A model generated the notes under the pieces. It was not told where the DNA came from, made no database searches, and saw nothing but the letters and a program-made list of their open reading frames with translations. 47,387 bases of DNA, from IMG/VR virus record IMGVR_UViG_3300014497_000012, positions 1 through 47,387 of that record. One strand, given 5' to 3'. Of this stretch, positions 28,260 to 37,907 are shown piece after piece. The number at the start of each line of letters is the position of its first letter. The stretch's first letter is position 1. Origin of the DNA: a virus. The position numbers and the translations under genes were made by a program.

Positions 28260-30146
28260 TTATTGTATGTATCCTAATTCTTTAAATCTTCTATAAATTA
28301 AATTTGCTAGTACCGTGTAACCCACTCCTAATAAGTGAACAGCATCAAATAATAAAGAAGGTGGCATTTTACCAGCTGCCATAGCAGTAATATCTGCTTG
28401 TGTTGGTGTTATACCTGCATCAGAAAGGCCATAAACAGAAGCATATTCCCTCCAATTTATATACTTCTGACCAAAAGCATCACTCATGGCTTTTTCTAAT
28501 GAAGCCCTTTCAGATGCTGTTCCTGAATGCAAACCTATTAATATGTAATTATTACAGTCACTAAAATCAATCATCCTTTTATAGTAATCAACCAGTTCAG
28601 CATCAGTTGAGTACCCACCATTTTGACCAACCCAAAGAACTTGCGCAAATGGTTTTCTGTATTTTTTTGCAGCTGAAGTGGTTAATATTGAATTTGCTAT
28701 TATTTTTTTACTCTCCGTTGCTGCAACATTCCTTTTAATTGTCCACGATCCATTGGGATCTGTTGAATTTGCACCAACCCATGTCAGTGTGCATTCTATC
28801 CCTTGTATATAACAAGGATTAACAGAAAGTCCCACACCAGCACCTTGTTTTAGCATTGAAACTTCAGCACCATATAAAGTATTTCTGATTTTATTAGAAG
28901 CTACCGTTGAAATAGTTATTGGACTTGTATCCGCTGGAAGTATAAACTCCTGTGTAATTACAGCAGGAACACCACCCTGTCTGGCTGCAATGGTTGGTGC
29001 TGTTTCACCACCAACACCATTATTAATCACTTTGAAATTTCCACCCAATAAGGATCCCAACACTATTGGATAAGTCACCCCACTACCACCAGCACCAGCT
29101 GTAAGGCTATCACCATAAGTCAGAACTTCAAGTTCTTGAGTTTCCGGCTTAAAAACAACTGAACCATCTGTTTTTATTCCCAATAGAATTCTGTTTGATG
29201 AATCAAGTATTGCATATATATATCCAGATGAAGGATCCAATGGCTGTAACATGTTGGATTTAAGATCTTCAGTTAAATGCGCTTCATTAATACCAGCCTT
29301 CTTCAAAGCAGAACCAGGAATGTTTTCAGAAAGCCATTTTGATATTTCAAAACTACCATCCAACCTCCAACCACCCAAAAATCTGTTTAACGAATCAACA
29401 ACTGGAAATAAATAATCTATATATGGATTATCTTTAAAAACAGCATCAGCCTCATTAAAAACCACTAAATTTTCATCATTAAAACCACCTTTCCACCAGT
29501 AAGTGACATAATTTCCTTCTGCACCTATATTCACCCTTTTACCATCCCTTTGATTTTTGCCGTTTACAACAGTGCTTTGAATTGCCTGATTTGCATCCGA
29601 CACGGTTAAAAACCTACCACCAAAGTCAGCAAAATCTTTGGTCATATATCCAGTTAAATCAATATTGATATTTGCAACTGACCAGTTTCCAGCATTAAAC
29701 ATCAGAAATCCGGAAACCCCTGTAATGGTTTGGTTTCCGAAATTAGGATATACACCAGGCTCACCAATCCAGAATTCAGGTGATGAAGGAACACCTGGAT
29801 TTGTTGCTGGAACAGCCTTTCCTTTGAAGCCAAGCGTGGAAGATAATTTGTCACTTTGCATTATCCAGGTTAAATTTCCAGGTGCTTCCGGAACAGAAGT
29901 GTTGTTGTTTATAGTAGATCGGTAAATCCTTTCTTTATAAGAAACGAAATAATCAATATCATACTTCCCTTTGTTAGCTTCACCCTGTGACCACGTTCCA
30001 ACCAGTTTAGATAAATAAGCGTCTGGACTTGTTCCATCTGTAAAAAAGAAGATGGAATAAATCAGATCAATCATGTTTTTATAGGACAACGTTCCACACT
30101 GTGTCAGCTGGTCAATGATTTCCTGTCTTGTTCTTTGTGTAGGCAT
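28260..30146 (-). CDS. Tail fibre with C-terminal SGNH/GDSL esterase domain, 628 aa
   Basis: An N-terminal attachment region and a carbohydrate-binding-like unit (about 60-97) come first. Two related repeats follow: DSLNRFLGGWRLDGSF at 251-266 and DSSNRILLGIKTDGSV at 315-330. The SGNH hydrolase has all four blocks: GDSLTAG (Ser347), NNGVGGET (375-382), VGQNGG (Asn509) and DAVH (Asp601, His604). It probably removes acetyl groups from a surface glycan during adsorption. Part of a leader-like sequence precedes the start. It seems richer in AT codons than the genes upstream. Confidence 0.85.
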   Translation of the reverse strand: MPTQRTRQEIIDQLTQCGTLSYKNMIDLIYSIFFFTDGTSPDAYLSKLVGTWSQGEANKGKYDIDYFVSYKERIYRSTINNNTSVPEAPGNLTWIMQSDKLSSTLGFKGKAVPATNPGVPSSPEFWIGEPGVYPNFGNQTITGVSGFLMFNAGNWSVANINIDLTGYMTKDFADFGGRFLTVSDANQAIQSTVVNGKNQRDGKRVNIGAEGNYVTYWWKGGFNDENLVVFNEADAVFKDNPYIDYLFPVVDSLNRFLGGWRLDGSFEISKWLSENIPGSALKKAGINEAHLTEDLKSNMLQPLDPSSGYIYAILDSSNRILLGIKTDGSVVFKPETQELEVLTYGDSLTAGAGGSGVTYPIVLGSLLGGNFKVINNGVGGETAPTIAARQGGVPAVITQEFILPADTSPITISTVASNKIRNTLYGAEVSMLKQGAGVGLSVNPCYIQGIECTLTWVGANSTDPNGSWTIKRNVAATESKKIIANSILTTSAAKKYRKPFAQVLWVGQNGGYSTDAELVDYYKRMIDFSDCNNYILIGLHSGTASERASLEKAMSDAFGQKYINWREYASVYGLSDAGITPTQADITAMAAGKMPPSLLFDAVHLLGVGYTVLANLIYRRFKELGYIQ

Positions 30147-30175
30147 TTTATTTGTGTTTAAGATTTTAAATTTAA

Positions 30176-30985
30176 TTAACAGTTGGTTTTTATAATGTCC
30201 TGGTCAAATATACTGAATGTCAGTTGAACCGTATCCAGTGCCCCACCTTCAACTTTATCCGGCTTATAAGTGATGTCCCTGACCTGGTATTCATTACCAT
30301 TGTGTTTGATCACAATATGTTTCAAGGTGGTCAGGTAGGCCAGGCCTATTGAAATACTATTTGGAACAGGATCCAGTTCAATGTTATAATTAAAGATGAT
30401 GACAGTCCTTAATTTGATTTGCCTTTCATAGCCATCTTTGGTGAATTCCTCTGTGATGTCCGGTGTGACATTGGTGATGAAGGAATTGAAAAATGATCTA
30501 TATCTGAAGCCATCTTCAAAGTTTCTTCCATTGCTGTTGGCATCATCCCAGGCTTCAATTTCCATTGTGATTTCCTGATCACAGATCCCAGTTCCAGGAA
30601 CATGGAAGACTTCAGAAAAATAGGATTTACCATCAACAGCCACTTCAAAATAATAGAAGCCTGAAGGGATCACCAGTGGTTCAGTGGCACCACTTTCACG
30701 GTCAAAAGTAAACTGTTCACCTTTATACACCACCCACTTCTTTGATCCGGATGTTTTGAACTTCACTTTGTCGGAATTGTACTGAAGATCCACATCAAAT
30801 TCATACACAAAGCCCTTTATTTTTACATAATCAATGGCCACGGCTGTATTTGGAACAGCAATCTGAAAAGGGATGTGCCTGTTTCCTGGACTTAAAAACT
30901 TATAAAGCCCATCACTGCTTTCTTTGAACCTTTCCTGTTCAGAAACCCTGTCAAAGAAGGGTAAAGGTTGTATTAAATTTATCAT
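30176..30985 (-). CDS. Distal tail/tip protein, 269 aa
   Basis: It is beta-rich with several long strands and few helices, and starts with NLIQPLPFFDRVSEQERFKE. Family not recognised. It overlaps the 1014-aa tail protein by four bases and precedes the fibre gene, the position of baseplate or tail-tip proteins in siphophages. The role is inferred from location and composition. Confidence 0.6.
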   Translation of the reverse strand: MINLIQPLPFFDRVSEQERFKESSDGLYKFLSPGNRHIPFQIAVPNTAVAIDYVKIKGFVYEFDVDLQYNSDKVKFKTSGSKKWVVYKGEQFTFDRESGATEPLVIPSGFYYFEVAVDGKSYFSEVFHVPGTGICDQEITMEIEAWDDANSNGRNFEDGFRYRSFFNSFITNVTPDITEEFTKDGYERQIKLRTVIIFNYNIELDPVPNSISIGLAYLTTLKHIVIKHNGNEYQVRDITYKPDKVEGGALDTVQLTFSIFDQDIIKTNC

Positions 30986-33900
30986 GCTATAATTGTGTAA
31001 TTAGGTGAAGGTAATATCTGATTTGTTTTGTCATAGGTATAAGTGTAAGTTGATCCAGGGCACCCGTAGTAATTGTAATGAGAAATAGCACCTTCCACAA
31101 TATAAGCCGTTCCGGAAACGCTCCTTTCATATTCAAAAACACCAGCACCATCACCGGTTATGGTTTCCTTTATTTTCAACATCAAACCATAGCCAGTGAC
31201 ATCCAGTGGCTGTGTTCCTGCTGCATCAGAATAGAAATTAATGTACTGATCATATATGGTCTGATTTCCAATGACAGTTTCATCTGTTGGTATTGCCATC
31301 ATTTGCATCATTGGTTCTTCACCGCCACCTGAACAGTTCTGTGTGATGTTTACCTGTTCCTGGTTTAATTTTCTGTACTTCACATAAACCTGTTGCAACG
31401 GGAAAACAGTGATGGAAACACGGCCTGTGTCAGTGTTGTTATTGGAATCTTTCAGCGTATAATCAAACCAGTCATTTCCGGTGAAATTTGCCGGTGGCGT
31501 ATAAACACAGGATCCTGAAGCATAGATCTGAACAGATCCACCGGCTGAAGTGGCCTTTGTTTCCGGTACAACAGAAAGGGCACCGGCACCAGTGTCATTG
31601 GAAAGAACATTGCCAATGGTCAGCGGTCTATTTTGACCAGTGCTGAAGGCTTCATCCCCTGCTATTGGAATAGGTGATCCAGGATGAACAGTTATAGCAA
31701 CCTGGCCATTGTTTGAAGGTGCTTGCCATCTGTCTTTGAACCTGTAAATGATCAGATCCTGACCAGTGAAGCCAGTGTTTGGTTTGTACCTGATTTTTCC
31801 GTTTACAACGGATACTGTTCCGGATGCACTTTTGTACACAATTTCAAGTGTTGCAGGATCCACCACACCTTCATCATCTTCATCATTGGCCAGCACATCA
31901 ATATCAATGGCCAGGTTCATGAAGGTTTCAGCCACATCAGGAACAGCCACCGGTGGATCATTGGTGGAAAGTCCTTCATCAGCTGGATACAGCAATGTTA
32001 AGGTCAAATTTTCTTTATACAGATCAAAAGAAGCTTCAGCCACGGATCCTTCACCTAGTTCAGTAGCAACCAGGTTTTCCGGATCAAAGTCTTCACCACA
32101 ACAAAGGGAAACATCCAAAGTGACTTGTTTTTTGGTAGGGATCACAGTGATGGCTGATGTGGGCACATTGTTCATTGAAAAAGCATAAAACACCCTTTCA
32201 TGTCGCCAAAAGTTTTTGTGTAAATGTGCCCATGACAAATAATTGTTCAGGTAATTTCCACCCATGATGGTTCCTTCAGTGATGATTTCATTTTTATCAT
32301 TACAGGCAACCAAAACAAAACCATCATCACTGATCACCTGGCTGTCTGAAGCTGGGTTGTTCAGTGCCAGTGTCACATCAGTCATGATGTTTTCAACAAT
32401 CCAGTCCTTATCTTCTTTGTCACCCTGTCCCACACATGAATTTGAATACACAATGGGCACCCCTTTAAAGTCACCATATTGATATTTTTCATCAGCAAAC
32501 TGGAAGACTTCCCTTCTGGGCATGTTGTCTATATCATAAGAATATTTCCTTTTTCCGGATCTTAATCTTTCATCCCTTCTTCCAACCAGGTTCAGTCCAA
32601 TACCTTTCCTGAAGTATGACACGTGTTCAATGATAAAATCACCTTTTTCATCAATATCCCACTTCAGCTGGAACATATTGCATATATCTTTATTAAGCTT
32701 ATCAAATGTTAAAAGCCCAATACTGGCATTACTGGTGCTATTTGGCCTTTTTACATCTGATTTCTGGAAGATGATCAGGTTGTCCACCTTTGATTTCTCA
32801 CCGGTTACATAATTTGTGTCATTAAATGGACTGTATGCAATCCCACCTGTTCCCATGTACAGCATGATTTCTTTCTTGTCAGCATCATAATATTCATAAC
32901 GGACAAAGTGAACATTTGCAGGAATGTCTGCAATCTTTACCGCCACTGAAGATCCTGGAACCGGTGGCGCAAGGGAAACAAAGTTTTTGTTTGCATCATA
33001 AAAGCCATTGATGTCCCTGCCACCCAATGTCCCAGGGTTTTGAAGCCATAATTCTTTTCCAGGGATCACCCTGATGAAGTCTGTCACCTTATTGAAAACA
33101 TCTGCATTTGGAATGATCTGTCCCTGTTCATTTAAATCAGCGTATGGTGTTGATTTCAAAGGATTAATCAGATTTACATTCATCAAAGGATCAGGATCCC
33201 AATTGAAGAAACGGGACTTCACACGCATTGGAAAACAGGCCATGTTTGCAAAACCCTGATACACTTCCTGAAGTTTTCTTCCATTGTCAATGGTTCCACC
33301 TACCTGATAATCATAACCATTGTCATACTGGCCACCATAGGATCTGAAGCCATACAAAGCCGGTGGTTTTGCGTACCTGTCCACGCCAATGGAAACCCAG
33401 GGATGTGTTAAAGGAACTGTTGATGTGATCACTTCCCTGACATAAGTGATGTTAAAAGTGTTCTGGTCAGGGAATTCAGGGTTGTTTACTGAATAATAAC
33501 TTTTTATTGTCCATCCATCAGCCTGGTCACCGGATCCACACCATTCATTTCCGGAACCATGTGCCCCTGAAGAACACTGAAGTGTTTCAATGGTGCCCTG
33601 AACCAGTTTCACGGTCTGGTTTGTATAGGCAATAGAAAGGATGTTCTGTTCTACGCTTTTATTCTCATTATAACAGGTATAATTGTCTTCCACTTCAGCT
33701 TCAATTGAAGCGGTGCATTGATCTGGATCCCAGTCAGCATTGTTCAGAAGTAACCTGGCCACAAAGAATGGATTGAAGTCAGAACCACACTTCTTTTCCA
33801 CTACCAATGTAATGGGATCACACCTGTACTGTGATGTTTCAAAGATCCAAAGCCAGTGAAAGTCTTCACCCATGAACAACATCTTTCCTTTCAGTTCTTT

Positions 33901-34026
33901 GCGGAAATAAGCGTTTTCTTCACCTTTTTCCCATGAAACAACTAAAGCGTTCCCATTTGCAGGGAACACTTCCTTTGAACCAGTCCGGCCAATTGCAGTG
34001 AATTTATATTTTATTTGGTCTTCCAT
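30982..34026 (-). CDS. Large tail protein with two tandem-95/cadherin-like domains, 1014 aa
   Basis: Residues 1-660 are a beta-rich tail region with scattered cysteine pairs. Residues about 691-781 and 783-876 are two tandem-95/Ig-like repeats; each opens with a Pro-x-A-x-D unit, carries VLANDEDD or VLSNDTGA, ends a strand in YTP or YKP and then shows F-x-G-D/Q. These domains are usual in secreted adhesins and point to a surface-exposed tip. A Cys/Met-rich tail follows. It overlaps the tape measure gene by 16 bases. Confidence 0.75.
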   Translation of the reverse strand: MEDQIKYKFTAIGRTGSKEVFPANGNALVVSWEKGEENAYFRKELKGKMLFMGEDFHWLWIFETSQYRCDPITLVVEKKCGSDFNPFFVARLLLNNADWDPDQCTASIEAEVEDNYTCYNENKSVEQNILSIAYTNQTVKLVQGTIETLQCSSGAHGSGNEWCGSGDQADGWTIKSYYSVNNPEFPDQNTFNITYVREVITSTVPLTHPWVSIGVDRYAKPPALYGFRSYGGQYDNGYDYQVGGTIDNGRKLQEVYQGFANMACFPMRVKSRFFNWDPDPLMNVNLINPLKSTPYADLNEQGQIIPNADVFNKVTDFIRVIPGKELWLQNPGTLGGRDINGFYDANKNFVSLAPPVPGSSVAVKIADIPANVHFVRYEYYDADKKEIMLYMGTGGIAYSPFNDTNYVTGEKSKVDNLIIFQKSDVKRPNSTSNASIGLLTFDKLNKDICNMFQLKWDIDEKGDFIIEHVSYFRKGIGLNLVGRRDERLRSGKRKYSYDIDNMPRREVFQFADEKYQYGDFKGVPIVYSNSCVGQGDKEDKDWIVENIMTDVTLALNNPASDSQVISDDGFVLVACNDKNEIITEGTIMGGNYLNNYLSWAHLHKNFWRHERVFYAFSMNNVPTSAITVIPTKKQVTLDVSLCCGEDFDPENLVATELGEGSVAEASFDLYKENLTLTLLYPADEGLSTNDPPVAVPDVAETFMNLAIDIDVLANDEDDEGVVDPATLEIVYKSASGTVSVVNGKIRYKPNTGFTGQDLIIYRFKDRWQAPSNNGQVAITVHPGSPIPIAGDEAFSTGQNRPLTIGNVLSNDTGAGALSVVPETKATSAGGSVQIYASGSCVYTPPANFTGNDWFDYTLKDSNNNTDTGRVSITVFPLQQVYVKYRKLNQEQVNITQNCSGGGEEPMMQMMAIPTDETVIGNQTIYDQYINFYSDAAGTQPLDVTGYGLMLKIKETITGDGAGVFEYERSVSGTAYIVEGAISHYNYYGCPGSTYTYTYDKTNQILPSPNYTIIA

Positions 34027-37000
34027 ATCTTCTGTTTATGATTTTCATTGTGAATTACCAGGATGTAATCACCCATGTCCATGATGGCTGGTGTGGTCTT
34101 CTTTTCCATCTTTGCCAAACGGCTTTCAATAGCCTTCAGATAAGCTTCTGATTTGCTGGATCTGTCCACCACCACTGTTCTGGATGTTTCAACTATGGAA
34201 ACATTATTCTGGCTGGCTTCTTTTGAACTTTCCATCTGTGCATAAACACCAGTACCATGAAGTAATTCCTGAATTGAAGTATCAAACATTGACAGGCCAC
34301 TGAAATCATCAGCATTAATGGCCTTCAACAGTTTACGGTGTTTAGCTGAAGACTTTCTTTTGATGACTTCTTCACCTTTTTCAATTTCCAGGATCCCACC
34401 ATCATTTCCATCCATAGAAATGTATTTGTTCCCACCTTCAGAATGGAGTTTTCCACCGGCTGTTCCACCATCAGCCAGTTTGGTGGCATTAAAGGCCGTG
34501 ATTTTGGCAACGGTAAAGGCACCAAACATGGTGGCAATGGCAGCAATGGCCAGCGGAACACCAATAATTGGGATTTTAGAAAACACTTTAAAGATGTCCG
34601 TGGATGCTGTGATCAAATTGGATCCCTGTGCAACACTGTCAGCGATAATTTGCACCCTTTGAAGTGCCTGTTGACGTTTTTGCGCTTCTTCCTGCTGTTT
34701 TAACAGTTCATCCCTTTGTGCTTTTTGCGCCTGAAGTGTCTTCTGTGCATTCTCATAATTGTTGGCATACCCTTTATCCATCAGATCTTTTTCCCTGTCC
34801 ACGGCTTCTTCCTGCTTGTTGATCAGTTCATCAATTGCATCAATTTCTTCTTTAATGATGTCCACTTTTGCCTGTGCAGCTTCAGCCAGACCACCGAACA
34901 GATCAGAAGTCACCTGGCCAGCCATTGCAGCTGCATCAGCATAATCCATCAGTTTATCACCGTTAATCCCTAAATAATCAAACAGGTCACCTTTTTTGTC
35001 TTTCCCAATGGCATTCACTTCATCCTGTGCTTCTTTGATGGCTTTCATCAGTTTGTTGACTTCTTCAGTTTTGGCTGGATCCGTAGCAATCAAAGCCAGC
35101 CTTTTCTTTGCAAATTCAATGTTTATCTTCAGGATCTCTGTCTGGGTTTCCCTTTCAAAAGAAACTTCACTTTGATTTTCCCTTTTCTTCCTGGCATATA
35201 GGCCAGACAAAGCCAGATCTTCCTGTTTCTGAAGACTTTCATCCATTGATTTGATCTTCACATCAGTCACTTCTTTTTCCTGCTGGATCACCAGTAATTT
35301 TTCCACTTCAGTGGTCATTGTTCCGGCTTTTTTTGCGTTCTGCCTGATCAGGTCATATCTTTCATTGATGGCGTTAATCTGTGCATCCGTGTCATCTTTT
35401 AAAACACGTGCAATTTCACGCTGTGATGATTGTCTGGCCTTCAGGTCATCTTCTTCACCTTTTTTAATGATAGCTGTGACACGGGATTTTGACTGGCTTT
35501 CTTCTTCTTCAATTAAAGCATTGATCTGTTTAACCAGTTCAGGAAATATGGTTCTTCTGTTTTCCAACTCCCTGACACGGTTTTGTGATCCAACGGTTTC
35601 AGCTGCAACAGCCTTTGTGGTGGCATCTTCAATTGCTTCAATCTGTGAACTGTAAAAATCATTTTCCAGTTTTACACGTTCCGCATTTAATTGCTGTATA
35701 CGCTGCAACCTTTTGTTTTCGGCCTTTTCATCTGCTTTATCCCTTCTTTTCTCGGCTTTTCCAGTGATTTCATCAATTTTCAACTGAAGTGCATCAGCTT
35801 CATCCAGCAATTTTTGCCTGTCTTCAGCGTTTCCACCTTCAATGCCAGGGATGATGTTTTTTGCAGTGGCACGTAAATCAGTGACCTTTTGTTCCATTTC
35901 AACCACAGAAAGGATGCCTTTTGCCGTTCTTTCAGCCTTTGCACGCTCCATGTTCTGATCCTTCAGGTTTCTTAAAACATTTTGAGCAGCAACCAACTGT
36001 TCACCAAAAGCCTTTCTGTCATCATCAATTTTCCTTTTACCACGTGTGGAAAAGGCACCATCATATTCATTTAAAACTTTGGTGTATTTACTGGAAAGTT
36101 CCTGAACCAGCTTTTCCTGGTTATTGATCAGTATGCCCAAAGCACGTGAACTGGCATTTGAAAGATCCCCAAATTGCTGTTGTGCTTTACTGGTTAATTC
36201 ACCAATAATTTTATTATCAGCAATATTGGGATTGAACATCCTAGCAAAGAAGCCAGCCACAGCCAGCTTTGCATTTGCCCAATTTGTTGACATCCTTCCA
36301 ACTTTATCAGATAAGGTGTCCACGTAAGCACCTGAACTTTGCATTTCCCTTTCAATCAAATTGGAAACAGCGGTGGTGAAATCACCTGTCTTTTTAAACT
36401 CCTTTTGAATGTCAACAATAGAAATCCCTAAATTATCAATGATCCTGGAAGATTTCCTTCCAAGACCATCAATGATGTTGTTCGTTAATTTGTTGACATC
36501 TTCACCGGTTGCAGCTGCCCTTTGTGAAGCAAAAGCGAGGAAACCACCCAGTTTTTCAATCGGGATATTAAAGTTATTAGCCTTCACAGTCAGCTTTTCC
36601 AGTTCCAGATCAGCCACAAAGCCATCTGTTTCTTTCCTTAACTTTTTCATAGAAGCACTATCACCCAGCCTGGAAAATGCACGTTCAATACCTGAAGCCT
36701 TCACACCCAAACTGAACAGTTCCTTTCCGAATTGGACAACGGTGGTCAAAGCAAAGGCAATACCCAAAGCTGAAGCAATATTGTTCAGGCCATTGACCAA
36801 TCCCCTGGTTTGGTTTGTGGTTCTTTGGATCCTGTTCCCCATTTCATCAAATCCCTGCCTTCCAGCGTTGGTGGTCTGCCTGATTTGACGTTCCAGTCTT
36901 TCAATGGCCACATTGTATCTTCTGATGGCTGCTGTGTCCGTGGCCTGTGTCAGTTGGTCTTTATAGGTTTGCAAAGCCTTTTTCAGCTGTTCAATTGACT

Positions 37001-37208
37001 TTGTGGTGGAATTTAAAGCGGTGGCCTGTTGTGTGATGTTCCTTCCCAGATTGTTGGCAGCATTAGCAGCATTGTTAAAGGTCTGCTGGGTATTATTCCC
37101 CATGTTCAGTGCTGTCTGGTTCAGATCCTGAAGGATCCCTTTTGCCCTTCCAGCATCCCGAATCATTTTTTCAAGATCCAGTCCTAATGGTAAATTATAT
37201 TCATTCAT
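34011..37208 (-). CDS. Tape measure protein, 1065 aa
   Basis: It is the longest gene. Coiled-coil segments (about 45-120, 480-560 and 820-890) alternate with hydrophobic segments (near 148-162 and around 900-950), the usual build of proteins that set tail length and enter the envelope at DNA injection. The position right after a frameshifted chaperone pair is the classic siphophage order. It starts five bases after the end of the -1 frame extension. The phage tail is therefore probably long and flexible. Confidence 0.9.
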   Translation of the reverse strand: MNEYNLPLGLDLEKMIRDAGRAKGILQDLNQTALNMGNNTQQTFNNAANAANNLGRNITQQATALNSTTKSIEQLKKALQTYKDQLTQATDTAAIRRYNVAIERLERQIRQTTNAGRQGFDEMGNRIQRTTNQTRGLVNGLNNIASALGIAFALTTVVQFGKELFSLGVKASGIERAFSRLGDSASMKKLRKETDGFVADLELEKLTVKANNFNIPIEKLGGFLAFASQRAAATGEDVNKLTNNIIDGLGRKSSRIIDNLGISIVDIQKEFKKTGDFTTAVSNLIEREMQSSGAYVDTLSDKVGRMSTNWANAKLAVAGFFARMFNPNIADNKIIGELTSKAQQQFGDLSNASSRALGILINNQEKLVQELSSKYTKVLNEYDGAFSTRGKRKIDDDRKAFGEQLVAAQNVLRNLKDQNMERAKAERTAKGILSVVEMEQKVTDLRATAKNIIPGIEGGNAEDRQKLLDEADALQLKIDEITGKAEKRRDKADEKAENKRLQRIQQLNAERVKLENDFYSSQIEAIEDATTKAVAAETVGSQNRVRELENRRTIFPELVKQINALIEEEESQSKSRVTAIIKKGEEDDLKARQSSQREIARVLKDDTDAQINAINERYDLIRQNAKKAGTMTTEVEKLLVIQQEKEVTDVKIKSMDESLQKQEDLALSGLYARKKRENQSEVSFERETQTEILKINIEFAKKRLALIATDPAKTEEVNKLMKAIKEAQDEVNAIGKDKKGDLFDYLGINGDKLMDYADAAAMAGQVTSDLFGGLAEAAQAKVDIIKEEIDAIDELINKQEEAVDREKDLMDKGYANNYENAQKTLQAQKAQRDELLKQQEEAQKRQQALQRVQIIADSVAQGSNLITASTDIFKVFSKIPIIGVPLAIAAIATMFGAFTVAKITAFNATKLADGGTAGGKLHSEGGNKYISMDGNDGGILEIEKGEEVIKRKSSAKHRKLLKAINADDFSGLSMFDTSIQELLHGTGVYAQMESSKEASQNNVSIVETSRTVVVDRSSKSEAYLKAIESRLAKMEKKTTPAIMDMGDYILVIHNENHKQKIWKTK

Positions 37209-37213
37209 GGGTT

Positions 37214-37905
37214 TTATTTTTGTGTGCTTAATTTTTTACGTTCCAGGTCAGCTTCAAATTCATCCATTAAGTAAAAGAATTCAATAAAATCTGATCTTCT
37301 TAAAGAATCATACTGGCTTTTATCACCTTTTGAAAGGTTCCAGAAGACTTTTGTCCAGTATTTCCTGTGTTCCAGGACTTCCAGGTGGATGTATTTTAAA
37401 ACTTCCTGATTTTTAACGCTGTTAGAAGTTGGTTTTCCGTTTAGTGGGAACCGGAATGGATGGCATTCACTAAGCCTTCTCCCAAACCTTTTACTTTTAA
37501 CAGCGAAAATTCCAAAAAACCATTGATCCCCAAACCTTCAGCCTTCCAGTCTTCAATCTTCCTGGTGATCATATCTTCTGTGATGGTGCCACGGTCTTCA
37601 TCTTTAGCATTCATGAACAGGGCGCAAAACTTCAGGATCATTGGTTCACGGTGGTATATTTTGGAAATCCCGTTAACCATGTTATGTGCCATGATCACAA
37701 TGGAAGAAACCTTGTTTTTATCTACCATGTCAATCACTTTGAACCAGTTTTGTTGCATTTCTTCGTATTCCACGCCAAAACCCAATTGAATAACCAGTTC
37801 ATTCATGAAGATCCAGCGGTCAATTGACAGGTTGTCTTCAATAAAATATTCAGTACCGTTTGCCGTGAAAGGCTGTCCATTGCTGGGTATTTCTTTTAAT
37901 TCCAT
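37214..37905 (-). CDS. Tail assembly chaperone, -1 frameshift fusion (G-T type), about 230 aa
   Basis: After residue 131 of the 154-aa chaperone, a slip of one base backwards at T-TTT-TTG (37513-37519) opens a frame running to TAA at 37214-37216. It adds about 99 residues, helical and charged, ending MDEFEADLERKK. Without the slip, 37209-37440 would be an unexplained coding-like gap. This matches lambda gpG-gpGT, where a small share of ribosomes make the long form that contacts the tape measure. The fusion is inferred. Confidence 0.75.
37441..37905 (-). CDS. Tail assembly chaperone (G type), 154 aa
   Basis: Start taken at ATG 37905 (MELKEIPSNG), two bases after the upstream membrane-protein stop; a longer frame would overlap that gene. 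The protein is helical from residue 30 on, with no recognised motif. It lies directly upstream of the tape measure gene, which with the overlapping -1 frame identifies it by position and architecture, not by sequence similarity. Confidence 0.7.
   Translation of the reverse strand: MELKEIPSNGQPFTANGTEYFIEDNLSIDRWIFMNELVIQLGFGVEYEEMQQNWFKVIDMVDKNKVSSIVIMAHNMVNGISKIYHREPMILKFCALFMNAKDEDRGTITEDMITRKIEDWKAEGLGINGFLEFSLLKVKGLGEGLVNAIHSGSH
37513..37519 (-). other. Predicted -1 ribosomal frameshift site (T TTT TTG)
   Basis: The minus strand reads TTTTTTG with frame-0 codons TTT TTG after the T of GGT, a perfect X-XXY-YYZ heptamer. It lies within the region where the -1 frame is open, about 25 codons before the frame-0 stop. 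No strong downstream hairpin was seen by eye. Confidence 0.75.
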
Positions 37906-37907
37906 AA

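Noticed and set aside
36409-36888. Long plus-strand open frames (for example 36409-36888, 41704-42180, 24983-25405, 8001-8384)
   Set aside because: Each lies opposite a longer minus-strand gene with recognisable domains or tight operon spacing, lacks a promoter or leader motif, and has the Ser/Leu/Phe/Cys-rich composition of an antisense shadow.
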